Program-made: the position numbers and the translations under genes
Virus record (IMG/VR): IMGVR_UViG_3300033153_004377
Span: 1-36,237 of that record
Source: a virus
Length of the DNA stretch: 36,237 nucleotides
Strand: one strand, 5' to 3'
Part shown: in pieces, positions 14,780 to 21,783 of the stretch
How positions within the stretch are numbered: the first letter of the stretch is position 1
Layout: every line of letters begins with the position of its first letter
Notes under the pieces: generated by a model
The model's database searches: none
What the model was told of the DNA's origin: nothing
Seen by the model: the letters and a program-made list of their open reading frames with translations, nothing else

Positions 14780-14947
14780 TTTGAAAGGCAGATTAAGAAC
14801 GTGGCCCCGGAGGAGCAGTCCGGATGTCGGCACTCTAGCCGGACGCTTTACTGCGAGTGCGTTGCATCATTTATATCTATTACTCCTACACCCCAGCGCT
14901 ATAGATAGAATGTAAAAGTGAGGCTGGTTGGCAACCTACCTTTCAAA
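14780..14947. other. Structured non-coding element closed by a 12-position stem
   Basis: TTTGAAAGGCAG at 14780-14791 pairs with 14936-14947 (11 of 12 positions), closing a 168-nt domain. Inside are GTCCGG/CCGGAC (14818-14823 with 14839-14844) and a small GGTT-GGC-AACC hairpin. No open frame covers it. On the minus strand it would be the leader of the 79-residue gene or an independent small RNA. The strand of expression is not shown. Confidence 0.4.
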
Positions 14948-15162
14948 ACTGAATTCGAGAAGCAGAACAGTAACGTAGAGAAAAAGCCTACAAACGGTCG
15001 CGGATACTTATCATACGGTATGCGACTTTGGTTTAACATATGATCATCTATCGAGTATTATGCGAGCAGGATCGTTACTTCTGCTAGTGCGGTGTACATT
15101 TGGGTTACGAACCCCTTACGTTTTCTCAGGTCGATACTCTACTTCTCAAAACTTTTATTGTT

Positions 15163-15239
15163 TGGTGTCCCCGGGGAGATTCGAACTCACCGTCGTCAGG
15201 TGGAAAACCTGATGTCCTAGAACGCTAGACGACAGGGAC
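15163..15239 (-). tRNA. tRNA-Glu (anticodon TTC)
   Basis: 77 nt including an encoded CCA. The acceptor stem GTCCCTG/CGGGGAC pairs fully with one G-T. The D-stem is GTCT/GGAC and the anticodon stem TCAGG/CCTGA encloses loop TTTTCCA, so the anticodon is TTC. The T-loop is TTCGAAT. Discriminator is A rather than the usual G. The T-stem has one mismatch. It stands alone in a 677-bp gene-free stretch. Confidence 0.93.
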
Positions 15240-15245
15240 AAGTGG

Positions 15246-15295
15246 GGCTGTCTGCATCGACTCCGAGCAAGGTTTCGATACAGACAGTCTTTTTT
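15246..15295 (+). terminator. Long hairpin followed by T6; rightward terminator-like
   Basis: Fifteen-position stem with one mismatch (CTGTCTG and ATCGA segments paired), a 14-nt loop, then TTTTTT on the plus strand. On the minus strand it lies directly 5' of tRNA-Glu and begins after A6, so there it could be a leader hairpin. The best reading is a terminator of antisense (rightward) transcription. No rightward gene is visible nearby. The remaining sequence up to 15439 has other small stems but no gene. Confidence 0.5.
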
Positions 15296-15439
15296 CTACG
15301 AAGAGTGCTGGTCTTATGGGTCTTCGCGGGCCGTGCATTATGCTACCAGCTAAGCAGCGTATAGTTAGTCTCACATTTCATATACACAGGTCTCGAGCGC
15401 AGATGGTACATCTTTGCAAGGTGAGCAGTCCGAATTAGT

Positions 15440-15844
15440 TTACTGGTTGTTAGACAGTGTGATCTCGCCCATATAAGGTACTAAATTCTTTTTCCAATGA
15501 TCAGAGAATTTACCCATAGAGCTCGGGTTAGAAGTAGTATCAGCTAAGATAAAACCTGTATAGGCACCGGTGTGTTTCTTTGCTGTGATCAGGAATACTG
15601 TGCCTGAAATTGGGTTTTGCATTAACATCGGAAATTCTTCTTTCCCATCTAGTGCATTGTGGTGGGTATTAATGGACATCTTTTCTTCCTCATCTATGTA
15701 GCGCTGTGCTGCGGTACGAGTTACTGGGCCGTAAACGGTAGTTTTTGTCTCTGTGTCATAAACGCACCATTGCGCATGACGGGACATAGGATAATACAGC
15801 GGTCGTGCCAATACGGCACTCAGTCGTTTTACGATTGTTAACAT
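15440..15844 (-). CDS. Hypothetical protein
   Basis: 134 residues. There is a basic N-terminus (MLTIVKRLSAVLARPLYYPM), then WCVYDTETKTTVYGPVTRTAAQRYIDEE, a DNA- or ligand-binding-like beta-helix segment, and a C-terminal strand-rich part. The next internal ATG (residue 20) is an alternative start. It is isolated between two long non-coding stretches. No family recognised. Confidence 0.5.
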   Translation of the reverse strand: MLTIVKRLSAVLARPLYYPMSRHAQWCVYDTETKTTVYGPVTRTAAQRYIDEEEKMSINTHHNALDGKEEFPMLMQNPISGTVFLITAKKHTGAYTGFILADTTSNPSSMGKFSDHWKKNLVPYMGEITLSNNQ

Positions 15845-16658
15845 GTATTTTTCCTAATTAAATTTAGACTCGACGAAATGTCACAGGGGTTTCATACATC
15901 TTGTTACCTCGGAGTTTTCTCGCCTACGCGCGTTAGTGTTACTCTGAACTGCAGTCTACACACCTTGCCAAACCCGTCTGCCAATCAGTTTATACGAGTC
16001 TTATGCCTCGCCTTCATGGTTTCTCTGTCTGCTGTACTGTGCTTCTTACGATATACATCCTGCATTGTTGCTACCCTCGGGTGTTTCCATCAGTAACCGA
16101 GTGGGCACAACGTCGAATCTAAAACTGTGAATTGGGTTGCCCCTTATCGGCATACGCTGCGCCGATTAGAGGGCTTTAGTGCAGATAAACACCTGTACTT
16201 GTAGTTCGCTCGTTCCACTTTTGTAATAGTTCTCTTCGGCGCATCGATACGCCAAATGATAATTACTCTATACCGAACTGACCACCGAGGACCATACGGG
16301 CACTGTTGGGTGAATACATTATCAGGCTCTCCAATATAACCAGAGATTAGAGCTTTCTTAAAAAACAAGAGAGATAGTATTACTAGCTAGCTATGCTATC
16401 TTTGAGTAACGAACTTACTACTCATTGGTGGAAAGATCACCCGCTCCCAGCACGGCTTTGCGAGTCGTGCCTCATTTCAGATGATCTCCCCATATAGGGC
16501 GGGGTGGTTGTACTCTCGACTCTGTTCAGTTTAAGGCTCACAAAAACTTCACAGAAGTACAACCTCCCCATAATTTTTCCCATGTCTCCGGCAACGCCCA
16601 TGGGCAGGCATTACTTTCTCGTGAGCAGTAGCTTCTTCCGAGGTGCCGTATTACTTAC
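15845..16658. other. 814-bp gene-free, hairpin-rich stretch
   Basis: No convincing coding frame: the longest (16144-16368, minus) has only TTG as start and no ribosome site. Clear dyads include an 8-bp stem at 16450-16470 (GCACGGCT with AGTCGTGC, 5-nt loop) nested in AGATCA/TGATCT (16434-16487), then CCCC/GGGG (16488-16504). ATCGGC/GCCGAT lies near 16146-16166 and AGATAG/CTATCT near 16372-16402. Such length without genes is unusual for this compact genome and suggests small RNAs, tRNA remnants or a replication or packaging site. Confidence 0.5.
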
Positions 16659-17030
16659 TTACGCGTCAGCGTCGAACTCTGCATCGTCGTCAGCATCACC
16701 ATCAAGAACTGTAACCAACGCTTTGATGTCTGCTTTTAAAGTTTTCACTTTCTTAGCAGCTGTTTTGGTTTTAGTCTTCATATCGGTGTAACGTTCGATT
16801 TGAGATTCTAAATCAGAGATTGTATTAAGGATCTCATCTTTGGTCATGCCTGTTGCGTCGCGACCACGGATGAGGGTTAGTGTTTCGATATTCTTAGCCA
16901 TTAGGGCTCCTGTAAGTGTTGGTGAATCTGCATATGCAGCTTCAATGTTAGTGACGTCAACATTAACAATGATGTCGTCGTTATCGTGGCCCGCGTACGG
17001 GTGTCTATTGAGGGTATATCCTGCTTTCAT
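16659..17030 (-). CDS. Hypothetical acidic coiled-coil protein
   Basis: 123 residues. N-terminal part with HPYAGHDNDDIIVNVDV; residues about 60-105 are a coiled coil (ILNTISDLESQIERYTDM...KVKTLKADIKAL); acidic tail (DGDADDDAEFDADA). GGAGG lies upstream of the ATG. An ATG at residue 44 is a weaker alternative. No family recognised. Confidence 0.55.
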   Translation of the reverse strand: MKAGYTLNRHPYAGHDNDDIIVNVDVTNIEAAYADSPTLTGALMAKNIETLTLIRGRDATGMTKDEILNTISDLESQIERYTDMKTKTKTAAKKVKTLKADIKALVTVLDGDADDDAEFDADA

Positions 17031-17082
17031 GCCGGTATTATTATTACCTCCGAGGGTAGGGGTGTTAGCTTCTTCTGTACGG

Positions 17083-17685
17083 TCAGTCAGCTATACGAAT
17101 TGCTGACTGAGTAAATGCATCTGCCAAGGATGTATCTGATGTGGGAGTGCTTCTTATAGAAGAAGTCCCTATATTTTGAACATATGTTATTGAATCTACA
17201 ATATCATCGTTATGAACTGTATTATTAAATTCTCCATATACTACTTTTGTACGGCTATAAGGTATGCCGGCGTATGTATAAAAAGGAGTTCTTATGCAAT
17301 GTGCTTTTTGTTCAGGTCGTAGAGAATTAAACATATAACTAACGTCTTTTGTTAGCATGTCTTTTTTAGCTATTGCGTGGTAACACATCGCACGTACAAG
17401 TTGTACGTTACCACCGGTACTTATAAGTATGCGTTTTATTAATAGTGTTTGTTTAAATCGTGATATACGATCTATTACTCCAGATATTCGACGTCGGTGT
17501 ATAAGGTCTGCAAGTTCAAAAGGTAAAAGGGTATCGTTTCGTATTGCATCAAAAAGTATCTTCGTATCTTCTGTAAGTAATACAGGTATTTTTACTATTG
17601 ATTCTGGGTGTAATGAAGCTATTAACGGGCGCCCGTCCCATCGTTGTAAAGTTTTTACATGTGCTAAAAAATTATGTATAGCCAT
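17083..17685 (-). CDS. Hypothetical protein
   Basis: 200 residues, largely helical and basic in the middle (IHRRRISGVIDRISRFKQTLLIKRIL), Ser/Thr-rich near the C-terminus. AGAGAAGC precedes the start. AT-rich codon use matches the 657-residue protein. It follows the 153-residue wHTH-like gene by 16 bp, so they probably form a pair. Function not recognised. Confidence 0.55.
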   Translation of the reverse strand: MAIHNFLAHVKTLQRWDGRPLIASLHPESIVKIPVLLTEDTKILFDAIRNDTLLPFELADLIHRRRISGVIDRISRFKQTLLIKRILISTGGNVQLVRAMCYHAIAKKDMLTKDVSYMFNSLRPEQKAHCIRTPFYTYAGIPYSRTKVVYGEFNNTVHNDDIVDSITYVQNIGTSSIRSTPTSDTSLADAFTQSAIRIAD

Positions 17686-17701
17686 ATGCTTCTCTCGTTG
17701 T

Positions 17702-18163
17702 TTAGCTGTGCGCGGCTTCGCACATACGTTTGTATTTTTGTAATACTGGTTCTGCTGTCGCTATTGCATCGAGTAGCGAATTAATTATATCGATATCAGG
17801 GTGTGCGACAGGCGGAGTAGCTGAAGTATCTTCTTCTGCGAAACTGAAGACATCGCGCTTAGGCGCGGCCTCTCCGATATATCCTGATTGTTGTACTTTT
17901 TTAATGGTGCTTTTTTGTGCTGGATGGAAGGTTACATTTTTATAATAAGCTTCTACTTTCTGTGGTATCGCTACATAGCTCCCACGTCCTGTTTTCTTCA
18001 ACGCACCTGCTTTATATAACTGATGTATACAGGTACTGGCTGTAGGCAATGTAACTTGTTGCTCATAGCCTTTACGTAGCCATGATGTAGTAATGGACTG
18101 TGTTGCCGGAGCGATCATTATTTTATCTGCGCATATATGCGGTCCTGATTTTAATTTAGTCAT
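17702..18163 (-). CDS. Putative winged-helix DNA-binding protein
   Basis: 153 residues. Residues about 20-70 read like a winged helix: ITTSWLRKGYEQQVTLPTAS, then a recognition-type helix STCIHQLYKAGALKKTGRG and a strand SYVAIP. The linker is acidic and a C-terminal helix (NSLLDAIATAEPVLQKYKRM) follows. It lies just downstream of the tRNA cluster. It may regulate transcription. Family-level homology not verified. Confidence 0.55.
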   Translation of the reverse strand: MTKLKSGPHICADKIMIAPATQSITTSWLRKGYEQQVTLPTASTCIHQLYKAGALKKTGRGSYVAIPQKVEAYYKNVTFHPAQKSTIKKVQQSGYIGEAAPKRDVFSFAEEDTSATPPVAHPDIDIINSLLDAIATAEPVLQKYKRMCEAAHS

Positions 18164-18229
18164 CTTGGATTCTCTAGTTAATTAAGAGGTGGCCCCTGCC
18201 CTATCGCTTAGGAACAGGGGCACCTACAG

Positions 18230-18302
18230 TTTTGTTAACGGGATTCGAACCCGTTACCGATACATTACAAGTGTATTGCTCTACCAAATGAGCTATAACA
18301 AA
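18230..18302 (-). tRNA. tRNA-Thr (anticodon TGT)
   Basis: 73 nt without encoded CCA. The acceptor TTTGTTA/TAACAAA pairs perfectly, the D-arm is GCTC/GAGC, and the anticodon stem ATACA/TGTAT encloses loop CTTGTAA with anticodon TGT. The T-arm ACGGG/CCCGT has loop TTCGAAT. Discriminator is A. It begins 52 bp downstream of the permuted tRNA on the same strand, so they are probably co-transcribed. Confidence 0.95.
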
Positions 18303-18354
18303 TGAGCTATTTCGATTCGCATAGTCTATCCACAGGTTTTAGTTTAATGTAATG

Positions 18355-18461
18355 CTGTTATCCTGCCACTGGACTACCTCTCGCCGATACGTTCTCCAAG
18401 AAAACGCATTGGCCGAGAGACCGGGAATCGAACCCGGGTCTACAACATAAAATACTGTTAT
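18355..18461 (-). tRNA. Circularly permuted tRNA-Lys (anticodon TTT) gene
   Basis: Reading the minus strand, 18461-18410 is a tRNA 3' half: anticodon-stem 3' side, variable loop AGAC, T-arm CCGGG-TTCGATT-CCCGG, TCTCTCG, G73 and encoded CCA. A 26-nt linker (18409-18384) follows. It folds as a 10-bp hairpin with loop TTG. Then 18383-18355 is a 5' half: CGAGAGG, TA, D-arm GTCC-AGTGGCA-GGAT. The two halves share a perfect 7-bp acceptor (one G-T). Both outer ends carry ATAACAG (18461-18455 and 18361-18355). Joining through one copy gives 74 nt with stem ACAGT/GTTGT and loop ATTTTAT (U33, UUU, A37), and keeps T8-A14, G15-C48 and G18G19. No contiguous tRNA can be drawn here. How the halves are joined is unknown. 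Confidence 0.78.
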
Positions 18462-18477
18462 GACTTTAAGCGAATTT

Positions 18478-18513
18478 ACTTCGTCTAGCTATTAAGCTGT
18501 TGTGACGAAAAGT
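18478..18513 (-). other. Stem-loop just upstream of the permuted tRNA
   Basis: On the minus strand ACTT(TT)CGTC pairs with GACGAAGT (8 bp, two bulged U), enclosing AGCT-TAAT-AGCT. It ends 16 nt before the ATAACAG repeat that begins the 3' half. It may position or protect the precursor end, or be part of an intron-like element. Function inferred from position only. Confidence 0.45.
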
Positions 18514-18630
18514 TGATTTGCAGAGCCGGCAACGATTTCATGGTCACGCCGGGTTACATATAAAGATAAATATAAAGATAAGTAAGGGGCTACGCCACCT
18601 AATTAAGCTATCACAAAAGGGTAGTGGGAA

Positions 18631-19377
18631 TTATCCACCAGAATTAATGTATGCGAATAAATATTCGCCAATATGCGCATTTGTTAGATCAACAGAATTC
18701 GCACGTTGTCGAGCTTTTTTAACTGCTCGTAATAATGTGTCGATACGTTTAATACGTACTGCTTTTTCTAAAGGTGTTAAGAAGCCACATATTTTAGTGG
18801 TATCATAACGTGCTACGTTCTGAGTACGAGGCAGTTCGCGAACCTGTGCTGGATGATGTTCATCAGCTGCAACTACAATACGGAATTCAGTATCTTTTTC
18901 TGTTTTAAAACGTACGGGTGCTGTTGTTTTATAAGTACCGGGACGTTCTTGCTCATCTAGCACCCATTTAAATCCGGGAGCGAGCGTGTGGATCTTTTCA
19001 TACAGTTTACGGATATCACCGAGCTTGCTTTCAAGTCCGAGTAAAAACGTCGCTGGGACATCAGCAGCAAGTACGGTACCGTCAATTATGATATCTGCAC
19101 GTGCGTTTTGATTAGATGCGTCTTTTTGTAAAACCGCATCCCAGTACTGGGCGATAGGGTTTATGATGTAATCAAGATTCTCGTCAACAGTTGTTACTAG
19201 CTCAACTGTTTCAGTAGTATTAAGATGTGCTTGCTCAGCATCGAACATATTTAATTTGGTAGTCATACCATTAAATAAGTTTTCTTTGCCGAGAGAACGT
19301 ACGCTCTCATCCATTAGTTTTTTAGCTGCTTGGTGCAGGGTATTCTCGACAGCGAGAACTTCGTATAGTTTTGGCAT
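18631..19377 (-). CDS. Conserved uncharacterised protein (DUF7873-like family, recalled)
   Basis: 248 residues. The block NARADIIIDGTVLAADVPATFLLGLESKL (about 92-120; only key residues listed: RAD, VPxTxLLxLE), then LRKLYEKIHTLAPG, a HHPAQV strand (about 178) and a C-terminal helix ending in NSVDLTNAHIGEYLF match a family I remember from actinobacteria and phages with no known activity. GAGGAGC lies 4-9 nt before the ATG. It directly precedes the tRNA cluster and follows a 195-nt structured leader. An RNA-related role is only suggested by that context. Confidence 0.65.
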   Translation of the reverse strand: MPKLYEVLAVENTLHQAAKKLMDESVRSLGKENLFNGMTTKLNMFDAEQAHLNTTETVELVTTVDENLDYIINPIAQYWDAVLQKDASNQNARADIIIDGTVLAADVPATFLLGLESKLGDIRKLYEKIHTLAPGFKWVLDEQERPGTYKTTAPVRFKTEKDTEFRIVVAADEHHPAQVRELPRTQNVARYDTTKICGFLTPLEKAVRIKRIDTLLRAVKKARQRANSVDLTNAHIGEYLFAYINSGG

Positions 19378-19404
19378 CGTGTGCTCCTCTAGTTAGTATT
19401 TGGA

Positions 19405-19599
19405 TGGGTGCGCAGTAGCTACCCACGGAGCTTCACGTCATGACGTGTCTGCTAGCCAATATAAATAGAGTTCACTCTGGTTTGCTTATACCTAAGCTAA
19501 GCACTCGTCGTCTCATTTTAGTAGGCTTGTATTGGGCGCAGATACGGGTCTCGAACCCGATGATGTTCAGGCATTACATGGATAGCTACTGTGCACCCA
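19405..19599 (-). ncRNA. Structured leader with 23-bp long-range stem and T-arm-like hairpin
   Basis: The arms 19577-19599 and 19405-19427 pair over 23 positions in the minus-strand transcript (one mismatch, two G-U), closing a 195-nt domain between two genes. Inside is CGGG-TTCGAGA-CCCG (19545-19559), identical in form to a tRNA T-arm. A competing 11-bp stem pairs 19593-19603 with 19529-19539, so the 19593-19599 strand can switch partners. It ends 28 nt before the 248-residue gene. It could be a regulatory leader, a tRNA-like RNA or a tRNA remnant. No complete tRNA fits. Confidence 0.55.
19434..19447. promoter_or_regulatory. 14-bp perfect palindrome, operator-like
   Basis: CACGTCATGACGTG is self-complementary over all 14 bases. 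It lies 57 bp upstream of the 248-residue gene, inside the large leader dyad. Such symmetry fits a dimeric regulator site. In RNA the structure of the leader would compete with it. No promoter could be assigned nearby. Confidence 0.4.
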
Positions 19600-19657
19600 A
19601 TACCAGACGGCGACTTACACAGGGTGGCGCCGTTCATTCCCCCAACCGGTGTCTGCA

Positions 19658-20014
19658 TTATTTGATGAAATCTTTAATCTCCATGAGTGCATAGTACTCA
19701 GGGTTTAATAGCTGTGGTAGATTTACAGCTAAAATAGCTGCTATTGATACACCGCCTACACAAAATAGTACTGCATACCCAAATCGCTCATCACCTTTAG
19801 TCTCGTCAAATAATTTCTTCGTAATATGTGTTAACCATATAAATGGGATGATTAGTGCTATATATGTGATTGCTTCGATTACTTGTTGTTGTACGATAAT
19901 CGGGTAGAAATGATCAGTAGCTAAGCCGAGTTTCTGTGCAAGTATCTGTACTGCATTGTCGATTTTATCTACTAGTACAGTACTGCTTACGTCGATGTTA
20001 AGTTCTTCTTTCAT
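19658..20014 (-). CDS. Predicted two-TM membrane protein
   Basis: 118 residues. The N-terminal about 40 residues are soluble. Two hydrophobic segments follow at about 45-64 (IEAITYIALIIPFIWLTHI) and 79-101 (YAVLFCVGGVSIAAILAVNL), joined by a charged loop (KKLFDETKGDERF). No family recognised. It could be a holin-like or membrane-remodelling early protein. Confidence 0.55.
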   Translation of the reverse strand: MKEELNIDVSSTVLVDKIDNAVQILAQKLGLATDHFYPIIVQQQVIEAITYIALIIPFIWLTHITKKLFDETKGDERFGYAVLFCVGGVSIAAILAVNLPQLLNPEYYALMEIKDFIK

Positions 20015-20053
20015 GTGAATATTTCCCAGAGGGTGTAGCAGACCAACGCGGCG

Positions 20054-20260
20054 CTACCTAGTAAAAGCAATCGGTTTATCGTTCGTTGTAATATGTACAT
20101 CTTCATCCTTACTCAGAGGCCAGAAGTGTTCACATACACCTTCAGCGCTATATTTAAATACACTATAGCTTTGACGTATAGGTGAGGGGGTTGCCATCGC
20201 TCGATGACATCTCGTTCTTTTAGGGCAATATCTATTGAGACACATACTGATATCAGGCAT
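20054..20260 (-). CDS. Small Cys-rich protein
   Basis: 68 residues with CLNRYCPKRTRCHR at the N-terminus and a further VCEHF later, giving four cysteines plus histidines that could hold one zinc. I recall similar short phage proteins with CxxxxCP...C...H. It overlaps the upstream gene by 8 nt. Function unknown. Confidence 0.6.
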   Translation of the reverse strand: MPDISMCLNRYCPKRTRCHRAMATPSPIRQSYSVFKYSAEGVCEHFWPLSKDEDVHITTNDKPIAFTR

Positions 20261-20576
20261 TTTTCACCGCTGTGTTAATTATTTGTATGAATACCCGTCG
20301 CTCGTGTTTAGTAGCACTTAGGTTGAGAACGGGAGCTTTAAGTTTTTCAAGTTGTTCTTTATAAAAACGTACCATAGCGTCAGCTGCTTGTGATATTTGA
20401 CTTATGATCTCGTCTGCAGGCAAGGTCTCTACGCCTTCCCATGCGTGGTCATTAACAAACTCATGCATCTGATCACGCTCCCATGTAGGGAATTCGTCAG
20501 GTAGATAATCAGTTAGATATTGTCCTGATGCTGCAATAAATGCTTCGTTATATAATTTAATATGTATTGGTGTCAT
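20253..20576 (-). CDS. Hypothetical helical protein
   Basis: 107 residues, mostly helical, with aromatic residues in the first half (YLTDYLPDEFPTWERDQMHEF) and a coiled-coil-like middle (AADAMVRFYKEQLEKLKA). It overlaps neighbours on both sides, in line with the coupled operon. No domain recognised. Confidence 0.6.
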   Translation of the reverse strand: MTPIHIKLYNEAFIAASGQYLTDYLPDEFPTWERDQMHEFVNDHAWEGVETLPADEIISQISQAADAMVRFYKEQLEKLKAPVLNLSATKHERRVFIQIINTAVKNA

Positions 20577-20757
20577 TTTTCACCTGCCTTACTTCAGTTA
20601 TCATGTGAGGCATGATCCACAGCACTCGATCCATATTAGTGATCGCCATGTGCCCGTCTTGGTTTACCCAAAAGCCGTTGATGATTTTCATGAGATCAGT
20701 ACGCATCGGTATAATTTTAGGTATGCCGTGTATCTCGTAAGTTACTTTAAAGCTCAT
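20557..20757 (-). CDS. Hypothetical small protein
   Basis: 66 residues, strand-rich (FKVTYEIHGIPKIIPM...VLWIMPHMITEVRQV). It begins in an ATGA overlap with the phosphoesterase stop and overlaps the next gene by 20 nt. No family recognised. Confidence 0.6.
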   Translation of the reverse strand: MSFKVTYEIHGIPKIIPMRTDLMKIINGFWVNQDGHMAITNMDRVLWIMPHMITEVRQVKNDTNTY

Positions 20758-21266
20758 TGTCTGTTTGCCTCTTGCATGATCGAATGAAATTCACGTGGGT
20801 GGTAGCCCATGACATCAGCGTTGACGTTATAATATCTACTACCTAGATGTTTGTTCTCGTGTTGGTGCCCGTGTATGTTGAGGCTCCAATTACGGTACTC
20901 AAGCTCGATAGGGTGTATCGGTACGTGTGATAGCACGGCGTTCTTATATGTCATGACACTGGCGCAATACTGTACGTTTGGATAGGCGTTCATAATTTGT
21001 CGTGTGATCTTAGGATCGTGATTACCAAGAAACCAGTGTATATGACCGTTGAGCTCGCTTATGTAGTGCAGGTTCTCGAGACCTATGACAAAGTCACCAA
21101 GGACTTTTACGGTGTCTCGTGGTCTTACTGCTGCGTTCCAGTATCTGACCATAGCTTCGTCATGATCTGTTTGACTGGAAAACTCTTTGCGCCATTTGAT
21201 ATGTATGTCAGTGTGTCCGATGTGCAGGTCTGATATTAAAAACGTTTTAGGGTTCTTATTACTCAA
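20754..21266 (-). CDS. Calcineurin-like metallophosphoesterase
   Basis: About 170 residues. All motifs of the fold are present: SDLHIGH (D, H), VLGDF (GD), FLGNHD (GNHD), LSHVPIHP (SH) and NIHGHQHE (GHxH). The start is chosen as TTG at 21266, in a TTGA overlap with the upstream stop, just before the first strand (KTFLISDLH). GTG at 21272 is an alternative, and an ATG at 21323 would overlap the previous gene by 60 bp. It would hydrolyse a phosphate mono- or diester such as a nucleotide or RNA/DNA end. Substrate unknown. Confidence 0.85.
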   Translation of the reverse strand: MSNKNPKTFLISDLHIGHTDIHIKWRKEFSSQTDHDEAMVRYWNAAVRPRDTVKVLGDFVIGLENLHYISELNGHIHWFLGNHDPKITRQIMNAYPNVQYCASVMTYKNAVLSHVPIHPIELEYRNWSLNIHGHQHENKHLGSRYYNVNADVMGYHPREFHSIMQEANRQ

Positions 21267-21523
21267 GACCACATTTCCATAGCTGCGTTGACCATTCGTC
21301 TTGCTTGGCGGATAGCTTCCCATGATTTAGTTAATTGGTTCTGCAGTGCTTCTTTATCTTTTTCTAGACTTTCGACGGTATCGTCCTGAACACGACCGCG
21401 TAATACTTGTACGATGAGCGCGTTGAGTAGTTCGTCTTTTTTCATATTGTGTAGTTTTTGTCCAAGTTCTTTGCCTACACGTAGCTCGACGTCGACCATC
21501 TCTTCTTTGCTCATATTATTCAT
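21263..21523 (-). CDS. Hypothetical coiled-coil protein
   Basis: 86 residues, almost wholly helical with heptads (VESLEKDKEALQNQLTKSWEA). ATG at 21523, or the in-frame ATG three codons later. It overlaps the next gene by 4 nt. Probably a small adaptor. Function not recognised. Confidence 0.6.
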   Translation of the reverse strand: MNNMSKEEMVDVELRVGKELGQKLHNMKKDELLNALIVQVLRGRVQDDTVESLEKDKEALQNQLTKSWEAIRQARRMVNAAMEMWS

Positions 21524-21783
21524 ATCGCTTTCACCTTGTTTAGCATCTGTTGAAGCTCGTGTTGCGAGGGTAGTTCGCCTGAGATATCTGGTGTGTTCTC
21601 CATCATCGTATCTAGGCCATCAAAGTTTTTTATATCAAGTCCTAAGCCTTTGCACGTGGGACATACTTGTGTGTTCCCGCATATATCACCCGGTTCTAGG
21701 TCATCGATCTCGCCCATGCCCTCGCATTTGCTGCATCTTACTTTATGAAGCATTGCTTTAAATAGGTCGTATGCTGTGATCAT
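21520..21783 (-). CDS. DnaJ-type zinc-finger-like protein
   Basis: 87 residues containing two CxxCxGxG-type repeats, CSKCEGMGEID (17-27) and CPTCKGLGL (41-49), the signature of the DnaJ/HSP40 central zinc domain; no J-domain is present. The remainder is acidic and helical. It probably binds one zinc ion and acts in protein or nucleic-acid contacts. Coupled by 4-nt overlaps to both neighbours. Confidence 0.75.
   Translation of the reverse strand: MITAYDLFKAMLHKVRCSKCEGMGEIDDLEPGDICGNTQVCPTCKGLGLDIKNFDGLDTMMENTPDISGELPSQHELQQMLNKVKAI

Noticed and set aside
14805-14850. Resemblance of GAGGAGCAGTCCGG to the RNase P RNA signature
   Set aside because: Only this short match. The other conserved RNase P blocks were not found, and the orientation opposes the neighbouring genes.
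15100-15120. T-arm-like GGGTTCGTAACCC on the minus strand
   Set aside because: Only three stem pairs, and no matching acceptor, anticodon or D-arm on either side or in permuted order.
16144-16368. 74-codon minus-strand frame
   Set aside because: Starts only at TTG, no ribosome site, low-complexity basic product, isolated in the hairpin-rich stretch.
18300-18520. Group I intron as the device joining the permuted tRNA halves
   Set aside because: The 5' half would have to end in U and the intron end in G before the 3' half. The ATAACAG junction does not give this, no clear P7/R-S pair was found, and only 52 bp separate the 5' half from tRNA-Thr.
19529-19603. A complete tRNA (Gly GCC-like) from the T-arm and 11-bp end stem
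   Set aside because: The T-arm is not adjacent to the end stem (extra TATCT), no D-arm can be drawn and the anticodon stem has a mismatch. Kept only as a structured leader.
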